From assembly GCA_030834905.1 (NCBI GenBank), contig JAUQWZ010000044.1:1-64000 (forward strand): DNA of 64,000 bases, in the 5' to 3' direction. The translations under genes were made by a program, and so were the position numbers. This DNA comes from Aggregatilineales bacterium. Lineage in GTDB: Bacteria > Chloroflexota > Anaerolineae > Aggregatilineales > Phototrophicaceae. Positions within the stretch are counted from its first letter, which is position 1, and every line of letters begins with the position of its first letter. Below, one piece after another: positions 51,570-60,764 of the stretch. Below the pieces are notes generated by a model. That model had not been told where the DNA came from. It did no database searches and was given only the letters and a program-made list of their open reading frames with translations.

Positions 51570-54500
51570 ATGGTCTGGCGGCGCTTCTTTTCCCGTTCTC
51601 CGCCAGCAGCCGCCGCAGCAGTTCCTCATCCCCCTCTGCCGTCCGCAGCCGCCCCGCCAGATCGTCCCATCCATACGCCGCCAGCACCGCCGCGTCCAGC
51701 CTGTCGTGCAGTGCCGCCACACGCGGCGCGAACGCCGACGCCGCATCATTCCGCGCCAGCTTCACCTCACCCCGCGCCGCCGCACGTTGCCCTCGTAGGG
51801 ACACGACATCGTCGTGTCCGCTCTCCCCTCTCCCCGCTTGCGTGGGAGAGGGGTCGGGGGTGAGGGCTGCCACCGCGTTGTACAAATTCGTCAGCGTCCG
51901 TTCCTTCAGCGCCTTGCTGTCCGTTCCCGCCCCCAGACTGATCAGCTCCGGCGGGTTCAGCCATGCGTCCCGTTCCTCGTGCAGCGCCTGTGCCGCCGCG
52001 CTGATCGCCGCATACGCCGCCGACTCGGTATCCTCGTGACCGGGCGACCACGGAAACGGGAACGTTTCAAAGGTCGTCGTCGGCGTGTAGCGCGGGCGAT
52101 CTTCCAGCGACGTCCCCAGCCGCAGCGACCAGATTTCGTGGGCGTAGCTGTGCAGCACGCCGAAGAAGTAATCATCCTCGCGGGCGAAAACGATAGTCGC
52201 AGAATCAGCCAAAATCTCTTTATTTAGCCAAACGAATAAGCGGTGTTCTGAAACTCGTGCAGTGCATATATATCGTTGCAAGTTGGCAAGAGCATCCCGC
52301 ATTCCAGTACGGGCTTCAACGTGAATCCACCATCGCTCACGATACGTATCACGTCGGTTACCACCACGCTTTGGTAATACATGCTCTTGGACGTATTGAA
52401 AAGGCATTTCATACAGTTGTGCTTCTTCAAGAGGCATAGAAGTTCCAAAATCAATAATCCACATATTTCTTGCACGCCGAACAACATCCATTCCATTAAC
52501 CCAAGGTCTAAGCACATCCTTATTGGAGCACCCGCTTGGGTTTGGTGTGTTCAACATGATTTCTGCTAAAGCTTGTGGAATATCAAATGAGCCACCTTTT
52601 GTGTCGCCCATAAATGCAATATTTGCGTTTTCAGCCAACCTTTTTGAGGCTGTAATATCAATCTGTGCAGTTAGGTCGGCATTGATTATCTCTATGGGTA
52701 TTCCATCTAAACTACGTTCTGTTTCGGTTGCGTTGTCAAACCCCACAATCGAAATACGCACTGCTGCCCCATGTAACACCCAGGGGCGATCCGACCACGC
52801 CATGAAAATATCGCCTGTTTCTTTGATGCGTTTCAATACCTCACGATTCACACCGCCGCGTATCGAGTTTGTCGCCAGCAGCCCGGCGCGTTTGGCTTTG
52901 CCCTGTTCAATCTGCGCCCGCGCTTTTTCAAACCAGTAGGTCACCAGATCGGCTTCGGCGGGAACGCGCCCATCATACAGCCTGAACAGGTCATCCACGT
53001 AATTGCCGAGTTCGCCGCGCATCCGCTTCCCCCCCAGAAACGGCGGGTTGCCCACGATCACGTCCACCGGGGCCCATTCCGGCTCGTAGGGCGTACCCAC
53101 CTCACCACCCCCCTCGTGCTCCCCTCGCCCTGAGGGAGAGGGGTTCGGGGTGAGGGGTTCGTCGGGGGTGAGGGGTCTGTACCGCATAATCGCGTCGTCG
53201 TTCACGAACCGATCCGGCTCGTCGTCGCTGAACTTGTCGCGCAGAATCGGGTTCGGCAGCGCGCGCGGGTGCGGCTGCCGGTGCGGGAACACCGGGTGCA
53301 GCACCCCCTCGTCCTCGTAGCGCCATTGCAAATAGCCGATCCACACCACCACATAAGCCAGCTTCGCCGCGAACTCGTCCTTTTCAATCCCGAACAACTG
53401 GCGCGGCGTCACCACGTCGCGGAACGGCAGTCCCAACGGCTCGAAAAACTTGCGTACCCGCCCTTCTAAATCCTTCATCGCCCGCAGGCTCACGTACAGG
53501 AAGTTGCCGCTGCCGCAGGCGGGGTCAAGCACGCGCGTGTTCCCCAATTTATCCATCAGCCGGTCGTGCAGCGCCGTCAGCCGGTCACGCGCCGTCTGCT
53601 GGTCGCGCGGCGCTTCTGACGTCAGAAAGGTCTGCATCAGCGGCTCGGCTTCCGCGCGGATTTCGTCCCACAGCCGGTGCAGCGGCTCCATCAGCACCGG
53701 CTCAATCACCAGTCGGATGTCGCTTTCGCCCGTGTAATGCGCCCCCAACTGCGCCCGCTTGCTTGGGTCAAGCGCCCCTTCAAACAGCGTCCCGAAAATC
53801 GACGGATTGACGAAGCGCCAGTCGGCTTCGCTCGCCTCTGCCAGCAGGTTGATTCCGCCCGGAATCTGCGTCAGGTCGAGCACTTCCAGCCCGTCGTCCG
53901 CGCCCGGCGACGACTCCGCGAACAGGTAGCCGTCAAAGTACGGCACGTGTTTCATGATGAAGCCGACCAACTGCCCGTTCATCGCCATGAACAGCTCGCG
54001 CAGCATCCGCACGAACGATTCGGGAATCTCCCCCGCCCCCACCGTCAGATAGCGAAAGGCGGGCTGGTCGAACGGACGCGGCATCAAATCGACGTCTTCC
54101 GCGAACAGCGCGAACACCAGCTTGGTTAAAAACCGCGCGATCTGCATCGGCGTCCACATCGGCTGACCGTCCGCGCCCTTGTGTCCGCGCATCAGGTCGG
54201 CAAGCTCCGCGAATTTTCGCGCCAGTGCCAGCGTCAGCTTTTCCCGTTGTTCGAGATCGGCTTGTCGCAGTTCCAGAAATTTCTTTGGGTCTTCCAGCAG
54301 CCATGCAATGTAGCGCCGCGTTTCCGGCTCCAGCAGGTCTTCGTTGTGGAATACAAACGGAATGCCGCTGGTGTTCGTCCACTGCGGGTAAATTCGGTAC
54401 TCCAGAAAATCGCATACCACCAGCAGCGGCGGGTTATCGAGCGCCCCTCTGTACGACTGAAGCTGGTTATACGCCGCGTCGAGGTCTTTGTGCTTGCCCT

Positions 54501-54729
54501 TGTACTCCCATGCGAAATGCCCCTTATACCACACGTCGGCGCGCCCTCTGCCGCCCGTTGCCTTGGCGACGTTTTCTTCAAACGTGAAGAACGTGCCTTC
54601 CGGGTCTAGCTGTGTCGGCGTCTTGTGTCCCACCAGCGCGCATAACTCGTTGAAATGGCTTTGCGCGGCTTGCTGTTCCCGCAGCGCGCTCTGCCCCCAG
54701 CGGTCTACAAAGTCCTTCGGCGTAATCAT
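51568..54729 (-). CDS. MmeI-like type IIL restriction-modification enzyme
   Basis: The 1053-residue product joins nuclease and methyltransferase. An N-terminal PD-(D/E)xK-type site is RADVWYKGHFAWEYKGK (about 62-78). A helical region follows, then the methyltransferase with motif I DPACGSGNFLYVSLRAM near 400 and motif IV VGNPPFLGGKRM near 560, the NPPF form being typical of adenine methylation in MmeI-type enzymes. A target-recognition region and the conserved end LHDRLDAAVLAAYGW complete it. One polypeptide would both cut and methylate DNA. Two proline-rich insertions (about residues 519-546 and 952-980) are encoded by dispersed repeats at 53108-53170 and 51795-51872, in frame. It lies inside the herA-nurA cluster. 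Confidence 0.88.
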   Translation of the reverse strand: MITPKDFVDRWGQSALREQQAAQSHFNELCALVGHKTPTQLDPEGTFFTFEENVAKATGGRGRADVWYKGHFAWEYKGKHKDLDAAYNQLQSYRGALDNPPLLVVCDFLEYRIYPQWTNTSGIPFVFHNEDLLEPETRRYIAWLLEDPKKFLELRQADLEQREKLTLALARKFAELADLMRGHKGADGQPMWTPMQIARFLTKLVFALFAEDVDLMPRPFDQPAFRYLTVGAGEIPESFVRMLRELFMAMNGQLVGFIMKHVPYFDGYLFAESSPGADDGLEVLDLTQIPGGINLLAEASEADWRFVNPSIFGTLFEGALDPSKRAQLGAHYTGESDIRLVIEPVLMEPLHRLWDEIRAEAEPLMQTFLTSEAPRDQQTARDRLTALHDRLMDKLGNTRVLDPACGSGNFLYVSLRAMKDLEGRVRKFFEPLGLPFRDVVTPRQLFGIEKDEFAAKLAYVVVWIGYLQWRYEDEGVLHPVFPHRQPHPRALPNPILRDKFSDDEPDRFVNDDAIMRYRPLTPDEPLTPNPSPSGRGEHEGGGEVGTPYEPEWAPVDVIVGNPPFLGGKRMRGELGNYVDDLFRLYDGRVPAEADLVTYWFEKARAQIEQGKAKRAGLLATNSIRGGVNREVLKRIKETGDIFMAWSDRPWVLHGAAVRISIVGFDNATETERSLDGIPIEIINADLTAQIDITASKRLAENANIAFMGDTKGGSFDIPQALAEIMLNTPNPSGCSNKDVLRPWVNGMDVVRRARNMWIIDFGTSMPLEEAQLYEMPFQYVQEHVLPKRGGNRRDTYRERWWIHVEARTGMRDALANLQRYICTARVSEHRLFVWLNKEILADSATIVFAREDDYFFGVLHSYAHEIWSLRLGTSLEDRPRYTPTTTFETFPFPWSPGHEDTESAAYAAISAAAQALHEERDAWLNPPELISLGAGTDSKALKERTLTNLYNAVAALTPDPSPTQAGRGESGHDDVVSLRGQRAAARGEVKLARNDAASAFAPRVAALHDRLDAAVLAAYGWDDLAGRLRTAEGDEELLRRLLAENGKRSAARP
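51795..51872. repeat. Two repeats inserted in frame near the end of the MmeI-like gene
   Basis: A GTAGGGACACGACA palindrome (51795-51820) is followed directly by a CTCTCCCC...GAGAGGGG element (51821-51872). Together they encode the segment ALTPDPSPTQAGRGE and then SGHDDVVSLRGQRAAA, between NLYNAVA and the conserved LHDRLDAAV block. Confidence 0.85.
53108..53170. repeat. Repeat inserted in frame in the methyltransferase part of the MmeI-like gene
   Basis: CTCCCCTCGCCCTGAGGGAG and its tail match the element at 55049-55090. It encodes LTPNPSPSGRGEHEGGGE, a peptide seen in unrelated proteins that carry this repeat type. It lies between motifs I and IV of the methyltransferase. Confidence 0.85.
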
Positions 54730-55340
54730 CCGCTACCCTGCACGATGCGCTTTACCATCTGCCCATTATACCCAACTCAGCGATTAGCGATGAGCCGTCA
54801 GCCGTTGGCTTCTCAGTCCTTTTTCTTTTACTTCGTCCACTTTCTTTCCTTTCCCTTCTTTTCACTCAGTCCTTAGTCCTCAGCACTCTTCTTTTTGTGT
54901 CCAGAATGTCACCCTTTCCCTGCTGTTCTGTGCTACGCTGAATCGAAACGGACGTTGTAGGGACACGACACTGTCGTGTCCGTTTTTCCGTTTCTGTTGC
55001 AGGGCGGCGGACACAACAATGTTGTATCCCTACACCCGCCGCTTCCGGCTCCCCCTCGCCCTGAGGGAGAGGGGTCAGGGGTGAGGGCTGGTGAGGGGTT
55101 CTTGGTGGTTCAGATGTTTTTTCTTGGCGTCTTTGGCGTCTTGGCGGTTCAAGCATCTCTTTCGAAATTGCAGCAATCCAATGCCGATTGCAGCAGTTTT
55201 GAGAAGCATCTGAGGGGAAACTGCCGCAGTTGCAGCAATAAAAAATCATTTTGCAGCAGCAGCAGCAGAAAGCGTTTGGGTTTTTCTCTGTGTTCTTCGT
55301 GTCTTTGTGGTTCAAGTCTCTTTTCGCTGCTCGCTATCCG
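54730..55340. repeat. Repeat-filled gap of about 600 bases
   Basis: No gene is visible. From left to right: a pyrimidine-rich stretch with CAGTCCTTAGTCCTCAGCAC (54866-54890); a complete REPIN-like element with GTAGGGACACG and TATCCCTAC ends and two palindromes (54957-55033); a CCCCTCGCCCTGAGGGAG element (55049-55090); two stretches of the TCTTTGGCGTCTTGGCGGTT kind (55118-55150 and 55275-55315); and several scattered TTGCAGCA units (55160-55262). A 149-codon open frame on the minus strand is a by-product of these repeats. Confidence 0.8.
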
Positions 55341-55955
55341 CTACGGTCGGATCAGCGCCAGCACGTGCGACAGCCGCTTCAGGTCGTGCGACAGCAGCCC
55401 GGCAAGGCTGCGCCCGCACTTCACCAGGAAGTCGTAACGCTCTTCCGTCGGGTAGGCAAACGCCGCGTAGCGCAGCGCCGCCGCCAGCAGCTCATCCGAC
55501 GGCACTTCCTTGGCGTTCAGCACCAGCCGGAAGTAGTCGCAGCGCCCGGTGAAGTAGTAGACCTCGGCGGCGCTGCACATCTCGACCTCGCACAGACTCA
55601 GCGGCGGGCGCGGCGGCAGGCTGTGGTACATCTCGCCGTTGAGGATGTAGCCGACGTTGACGACGCAGACTTCCACCGGAACCATCCGGTTCTCGCGCTG
55701 GTCAAGCAGGGTGTTGTTATCGACGCCGGACGCCATCACCAGCTCGCGCGCCAGCGGGTCGTCGTCAATGCGAATGGCGTAGATCAGCCCGACCGTGAAT
55801 GCCGCCTCGTCTTCGGAAATCGGCACCTTCACAAACGAGCCGAAGGTGTGCTTCTCGTCAATCCGGTTGCCGCGCGTGCCACAGTCAAAGCCGGTGGTGC
55901 TGGCGCGCAGGACGCGCCCTACAATACTCCGCTGTTCCTGTACAGTCATGTTCAT
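55341..55955 (-). CDS. HAS-barrel-like companion of NurA
   Basis: The start is uncertain: the ATG at 55955 follows GAGGGTG at 8 bases, and an open frame extends to 56006. The product of about 204 residues begins IVGRVLRASTTGFDCGTR and FGSFVKVPI, which resembles the HAS-barrel that opens HerA-type proteins. The rest (PPLSLCEVEMCSAAEVYYFT, then VPSDELLAAALRYAAFAYPT) is helical and not recognised. Placed 78 bases downstream of the nurA gene and on the same strand as herA, it likely forms part of the same machine. Its precise role is unknown. Confidence 0.65.
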   Translation of the reverse strand: MNMTVQEQRSIVGRVLRASTTGFDCGTRGNRIDEKHTFGSFVKVPISEDEAAFTVGLIYAIRIDDDPLARELVMASGVDNNTLLDQRENRMVPVEVCVVNVGYILNGEMYHSLPPRPPLSLCEVEMCSAAEVYYFTGRCDYFRLVLNAKEVPSDELLAAALRYAAFAYPTEERYDFLVKCGRSLAGLLSHDLKRLSHVLALIRP

Positions 55956-56033
55956 CCCCAATTCACCCTCTGTTTCCATCATCCGCGCTGCCCTGTCGCT
56001 GCTCATCTGTCCGTTTGCCGCATGGATGAGGGG

Positions 56034-57281
56034 TTATGCGCGCAGGCGGTGCTGGTTGCGGTGCTGCCCGCGCGCGAGTCCTTTCGTCTGTAGCTTGTTC
56101 GATTGATCCGGCGCGACCATGTTCTTGAGCATGGCGATACGGATCAGTTCGTCAAGCTGCTGCTTCTCCAGGCTGCTGACATACGCCATCTCGTCGGCGC
56201 GGGTCAGCACATAGGGGTAATGCTTGCGCCCCTGAATGCGGCACTGATGGACGACCAGCGCGTGCAAGGCATCAATCGCCTGCGGGTGCATCGCCACCCA
56301 CATTGGAATCTCCAGCCGGACGATGATCGGGTGGCTGGACGAGGAGACGTTGACGTAGAAGAAGGCGATCTCGAACTCCGCCCCCTTGTTCTTATACTCG
56401 CGGTTCTGGGGTGAATTCTGCACCATGACGGCTGAACGGTCACCCGGATTAAGGACGTGCCGGTACAGCGCCGCGTCTGACAAGCCCTCAAGCTCGCCGT
56501 TGGTCTTGAGATTGGCGTCGTTCACCTGCTCCGGCGGCAGGCTCATCAGGTGCAGCAGGCTGATGAGAGTCGTGCTGCGCGGCTTATCGGCGTAGCCCGC
56601 CAGCACCGCCCCAGAGTCAAAGAGGCGCTGAAGCGCCTCCATATAGTCCTTCTCAACTTCCTGCGCTCCGGCAACCTCGTTCGCTCCGAAGAACTTGAGC
56701 AGGTTGCCGTCGTGGAAGGTAATCATCGGGCGGGCTTCGCCGCTGGCATGAATCTCCTGCGCCTGCGTCCATGCCTGTTTTGCCAGCCACTGCATCTCCA
56801 TGACCGAACGGCGGGCGTTGACAGTCTGGTTGGTGATCAGCCGTCCGTCGCGGTCGAGCAGCATCTTGTCGGAATAGTAGAGTTCGGGGTGCGTAAGCTG
56901 CACCGGCACCCGCGTTTCGCCGTGATGATAGACGAAGATGCCCATGTTGAGCAGGTAGTACAGCGCCGAGCCGTGTTGGTCGGGGTAAATCTGCGAGCCG
57001 TCGGCGGCGATGATGGCTGCCAGCGCCGGTTCTTCGGGCACCGGACCGACGCCGCACAGGATTTCGCTGTAAGGACGCGGGGCGGGCGTCGCGCCGCGGT
57101 AGCCGCTGACGCTCGACTCGCGCACTAACCGGATGCGCTCATGAACCGGTTCCAGATCGCACAGTTGGTAGAAACGTTCCAGCGCCAGTTCAAGGCGGCT
57201 GGCAAGCGTCTGCTCGCGCTTGCTTAAGTAGCGTCCCATCGTCTGAACCTGATCGACCACTTTCGTAAATTCGAGCGTCAC
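56034..57281 (-). CDS. nurA: NurA-domain nuclease
   Basis: The likely start is the GTG at 57281, after a GGGAA site; the open frame begins at a TTG at 57311. The 415-residue product has the NurA fold: AAIIAADGSQIYPDQHGSAL supplies the first catalytic aspartate near residue 95, GYADKPRSTTLISLLHL and ILVSSSSHP-like strands follow, and PYVLTRADEMAYVSSLEKQQ is near the C-terminus. NurA is a 5'-3' exonuclease and endonuclease that works with HerA on DNA ends. The 55341 gene follows, and herA is 4.8 kb further down the same strand. Confidence 0.85.
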   Translation of the reverse strand: MTLEFTKVVDQVQTMGRYLSKREQTLASRLELALERFYQLCDLEPVHERIRLVRESSVSGYRGATPAPRPYSEILCGVGPVPEEPALAAIIAADGSQIYPDQHGSALYYLLNMGIFVYHHGETRVPVQLTHPELYYSDKMLLDRDGRLITNQTVNARRSVMEMQWLAKQAWTQAQEIHASGEARPMITFHDGNLLKFFGANEVAGAQEVEKDYMEALQRLFDSGAVLAGYADKPRSTTLISLLHLMSLPPEQVNDANLKTNGELEGLSDAALYRHVLNPGDRSAVMVQNSPQNREYKNKGAEFEIAFFYVNVSSSSHPIIVRLEIPMWVAMHPQAIDALHALVVHQCRIQGRKHYPYVLTRADEMAYVSSLEKQQLDELIRIAMLKNMVAPDQSNKLQTKGLARGQHRNQHRLRA

Positions 57282-57413
57282 GCCAGTTCCCGTCACAGAT
57301 TGCAGCAGCAAAAAAGCTGCTACTGAAGGCTAATAAATTAGAATCTACAAACCTAGATTAGCACCGACGTTCTATGTCGTCAAGCGGGGGCGGGTGAATG
57401 AGGGAAGAACGGG

Positions 57414-58580
57414 TCACAAACCTATGCCCCATACATAAACCGGACCGGTCGCGTCGAACAGGAGCAGGCGGCTGTCATCTGTCCATTCGACGGCGTAGAT
57501 CGGCTGTCCTGACAGCGGAAGCTCGGCGCGCGCCATCGTTTGCTGTCCGACGGTGAGATTCCACAGCGCCACGCTGCCCCCCAGCGCCGAAGTCAGCAGC
57601 ATCATGCCGTCGGGCGAGAAATCGGCGGAAATCTGGCTGCCCTGCGCTTCCGAGAAGGCGTCAATCGCCTGACCTGCTGCCATGTCCCAGAGCGTGAGTC
57701 CGCCAGCGCGCGCGCCGCCGAGCAGGAAAGTCCCGTCCGGCGACCAGCGCAGGATGTGAGTCGCGCCGCCGTTTCCGGCAAGCAGCAGCCGCGCAGCGCC
57801 GGAGTCGTCGGGCGACCAGAGCGAGACACCGGCGCTGCTGCCGATGGCGATCAGATCGCCAGTCGGCGCGAAGGTCAGGCGCTGCGGCGCGCCAACCGTC
57901 AGCGCCAGTTCGTTCACCAGTTCACCATTTTGCCAGTCCCAAAGGCGGGCGGCGCTGTCGCCTCCGGCGGTCGCCAGCAAAGCGCCGTCGGGCGAAAAGC
58001 CGAGCGCCGTCACCGGCGCGCTGTGGGCGGTCAGGGCGATCAGCGCCCGCCGGTCAGATAGCGACCAGACGGTCACGCTGCCGTCCTCTCCGCCAAAGGC
58101 GATGCGGTCATTGGCGGCGTCGAAGGCGAGCGCTCCGGCGTAACTGGCGTGTCCGGCGAAGGCGCTGATCTGGCTGCCCGTTTCAGCATCGAGAATGGAA
58201 ACATTGGCAGCCGGATCAACCGCATACAGTTCGGCGGTGGCAGCGTAAAACAACCGGGTGAAGCTGGCGCGGGCGGTGCGGAAAACCGGCTGTCCGGTCA
58301 GTAAATCCCAGGACAGCACTTCATCGTTGCTGAGCGCGACCAGTCGGGAAGCGTCGGGCGAAACGGCGTGGTCAAACAGGGTGCTGGACGTTTCCGGCTG
58401 ATCCAGACGCCCTAACAACCGGATGCTGGCGGCATTGTCGGCTGTCAGCGGCTGAACGGCATCAGACCAGGCGGGAGCTTCCAGCGTGGGCGGGTTACGC
58501 CCCGGCGGCGCGGGCGTAGTAGTTGAAACGCCGCAGGCGGACAGCAGCAGCAGAAGTGCAGCGACAATCCAGCGGTTCAC
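57414..58580 (-). CDS. WD40-type beta-propeller lipoprotein
   Basis: The 388-residue product has a lipoprotein signal (MNRWIVAALLLLLSAC) with the lipid-bearing cysteine at 16, then a proline-rich tail. Residues about 60-385 contain WD40-like repeats, for example VTALGFSPDGALLATAGGDS, AARLWDWQNGELVNELAL and LRWSPDGTFLLGGARAGGLT, enough for seven blades. It should sit on the outer face of the membrane as a binding scaffold. It follows the Ser/Thr kinase gene by 6 bases, so the two are co-transcribed and the kinase may sense or act with it. Confidence 0.88.
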   Translation of the reverse strand: MNRWIVAALLLLLSACGVSTTTPAPPGRNPPTLEAPAWSDAVQPLTADNAASIRLLGRLDQPETSSTLFDHAVSPDASRLVALSNDEVLSWDLLTGQPVFRTARASFTRLFYAATAELYAVDPAANVSILDAETGSQISAFAGHASYAGALAFDAANDRIAFGGEDGSVTVWSLSDRRALIALTAHSAPVTALGFSPDGALLATAGGDSAARLWDWQNGELVNELALTVGAPQRLTFAPTGDLIAIGSSAGVSLWSPDDSGAARLLLAGNGGATHILRWSPDGTFLLGGARAGGLTLWDMAAGQAIDAFSEAQGSQISADFSPDGMMLLTSALGGSVALWNLTVGQQTMARAELPLSGQPIYAVEWTDDSRLLLFDATGPVYVWGIGL

Positions 58581-58586
58581 CGGCGG

Positions 58587-60653
58587 TCAGGGGTTGCTGG
58601 TAGTAAGCGGTCCGGCGACGATGTCCATGTTGCTGACGGATGTGCCGTAGACCGAAATCTGCTCCAAGCCGCACTCGCCTTCAAACGGATCGACCTGCCC
58701 GTTGCCATTCAGGTCAACGCCTTCGATCAGCGCCGCCGCCAGCTCGGTAGACTCCACCAACTGCGGCTGGACACTTTCGAGGCTGTCCGACGCCACCACC
58801 TGCGATTCAAGCTCGACGATCTGATCAGTCCAGTTGTTGGCGTTGTTGATGCAGACGCGGATCAGCTCGATCTGGCTTTGCAGGCTGCGGCTGGTGCCGT
58901 CAGCGCTGACGGCGGCATCCAGATCCTGGACAATATGATCGAGGAAGAACCTGACGCCGTAGCCGCGTCCGGGGTTCGATCCACGCCCGTCGCCGTCGTA
59001 ATCTTCCTGCGTCCCGTTGAGGATGTTGATGGTGTGTTCGGCGTGGGTGTGCATCCCGCCAACGGTGGTCGCGCCTGCCGCCAGCCCGGAGTGCTGGCGT
59101 CCGATAGTCGCTTCATTGAGCGCGCCATCGTAGAGGCTGCCGGAGTACGCCGGTTTATCGCCTGCCGGAATCGACGTATCAACCAGCAGCGCGTTCAGCG
59201 CCTGGGTGATTTCTCGCGGGACGCTGCCGCTGTAAACAATCGCCCCCTGCGGCGCGTCCGTCTGTCCTTCTTCGAGCGTCAGCGCGACCGCGTTATAGAG
59301 CGCGAACAGCATCGCGCCGGAGTCGTCGGTATAGCTCAACTGACCGCTGCCGAGCGCGTCGGTGCGAAGATCGCCCACCCGCAGCACCGTGTCGTCGTCG
59401 GTATTCACCAGCCAGGCGGTGTAACTGCTGCCGATGGGCGCGGGAGATACGCCTTCAACGCGAAGATTGATGGTGTCGCCGGGCGCGGCGCTGGCGCTGA
59501 AACTGGCGCGTCCGAACACCGGCACAGCCGGAACGGAAGTCACCGCCGCTGCCACCTGCGTGGGCGCGGTGGTCGCCTCAATGCTCAGGGTGGCTTCGGT
59601 CACGCCGGGCGCTGGCGAACGGTTGGTCAGGATCAGCAGCACGACCACGATCAGGACGGCAATGACGGTAAAGCCGCCCAACAGGATCAGCGGGTTGGTG
59701 GTAGGCGATACCGCCATCGTATCGCGCAGACGCGAGGTCGCCAGCGCCGGAAGCGGATCGCCGACCGTGGGTGATATGGTGGGCGCAGCCGCGCGGCGCT
59801 GCCCGGTGGGGACAATCAACGGCTCGTGTCCCTGAACAGCGCGGTTGAAAGCGTCGATGAACTCAATAGCGCTCTGAAAGCGACGTTCCGGCTCTTTGGC
59901 GAGCGCCTGCAGCAGCACTTCATCAAGCTGCGGCGCGGCGTTGATGACCGATTCGCTGAGATGCGGCACCGGCGCGGTGATGTGCTGCATGACCACCCGC
60001 ATCGGCGTATCGGCGTCGAAAGGTTCTTTGCCGGTGAGCATCTCAAAGACCACCACGCCCAGCGAATAGAGGTCGCTGCGGTAATCCACCGCCAGCCCCT
60101 GCGCCTGTTCAGGCGACATATAGGCGGGCGTGCCGATGACGCCGCCGGTGGCGGTGAGGTTGGCAGTGCCTTCGACGATCTTGGCGATGCCAAAGTCGGT
60201 CAGCAGGGCGTGTCCTTCGCGATCCAGCAGCACGTTATCAGGCTTGATATCGCGGTGAATGACGCCATGCCGGTGGGCGTAATCGAGCGCCGAACCAATC
60301 TGGCGCAGCATGACGGCGGTTTCATCGAGCGACAGCGGTCCTTTGCGGATGCGGTCACTGAGCGAGCCGCCTTCCATCAGGGGAGAGACAAGATACAGGA
60401 TGCCGTTTTCATCGCCGTAATCGTACAGCGGCATGATGTGCGGGTGCTGCAGGCGAGCAATCGTGCGCGCCTCCTGACGGAAGCGTTCGACGTAGCTGGA
60501 GTCCTGTCCGGGGTGCGGCGGCAGCACTTTAATGGCGACGCTGCGCTCGATTTCAGGCTGGTAGCCTTTGTACACCGTCGCCATGCCGCCGCGTCCGATC
60601 AGATCGACGACGTTGTATTTGCCTAACTGCTGCCCGATCAGTGATGTCGCCAA
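58587..60653 (-). CDS. Membrane Ser/Thr protein kinase with sensor domain
   Basis: A TTG at 60653 has AGGAAG at 7 bases and gives MATSLIGQQLGKY, a typical bacterial kinase start; the longer frame reaches 60704. Residues about 12-275 are a PknB-type kinase: IGRGGMATVYKGY, VAIKVLPP, VIHRDIKPDNVLL, LTDFGIAKIVEG and GTPAYMSPEQ. A membrane helix (LLGGFTVIAVLIVVVLLILT) near 325-345 separates it from an outside part of about 340 residues with a beta domain (FSASAAPGDTINLRVEGVSP) and a helical region containing GGMHTHAEHTINILNG. It probably senses an outside signal. The 688-residue protein shares an operon with the WD40 lipoprotein gene. Confidence 0.93.
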   Translation of the reverse strand: MATSLIGQQLGKYNVVDLIGRGGMATVYKGYQPEIERSVAIKVLPPHPGQDSSYVERFRQEARTIARLQHPHIMPLYDYGDENGILYLVSPLMEGGSLSDRIRKGPLSLDETAVMLRQIGSALDYAHRHGVIHRDIKPDNVLLDREGHALLTDFGIAKIVEGTANLTATGGVIGTPAYMSPEQAQGLAVDYRSDLYSLGVVVFEMLTGKEPFDADTPMRVVMQHITAPVPHLSESVINAAPQLDEVLLQALAKEPERRFQSAIEFIDAFNRAVQGHEPLIVPTGQRRAAAPTISPTVGDPLPALATSRLRDTMAVSPTTNPLILLGGFTVIAVLIVVVLLILTNRSPAPGVTEATLSIEATTAPTQVAAAVTSVPAVPVFGRASFSASAAPGDTINLRVEGVSPAPIGSSYTAWLVNTDDDTVLRVGDLRTDALGSGQLSYTDDSGAMLFALYNAVALTLEEGQTDAPQGAIVYSGSVPREITQALNALLVDTSIPAGDKPAYSGSLYDGALNEATIGRQHSGLAAGATTVGGMHTHAEHTINILNGTQEDYDGDGRGSNPGRGYGVRFFLDHIVQDLDAAVSADGTSRSLQSQIELIRVCINNANNWTDQIVELESQVVASDSLESVQPQLVESTELAAALIEGVDLNGNGQVDPFEGECGLEQISVYGTSVSNMDIVAGPLTTSNP

Positions 60654-60764
60654 TAGAATACTTCCTGCTGCTACGCTGCTTGTATTGTTCCTATTAGAAC
60701 GCAACTTTCCCGGAAATTGGATTGAGTTCGGGTAAATTGCCGATTATTAATGAGACACTCAGAA

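Noticed and set aside
55160..55262. Repeated TTGCAGCA units resembling a short array
   Set aside because: The spacing is irregular and the units are too short for a CRISPR array; simple local duplication is more likely.
54866..55315. 149-codon frame beginning MNHKDTKNTEKN
   Set aside because: The peptide comes from dispersed DNA repeats (CACAAAGACACGAAG type and the GAGAGGGG element), not from a protein family.
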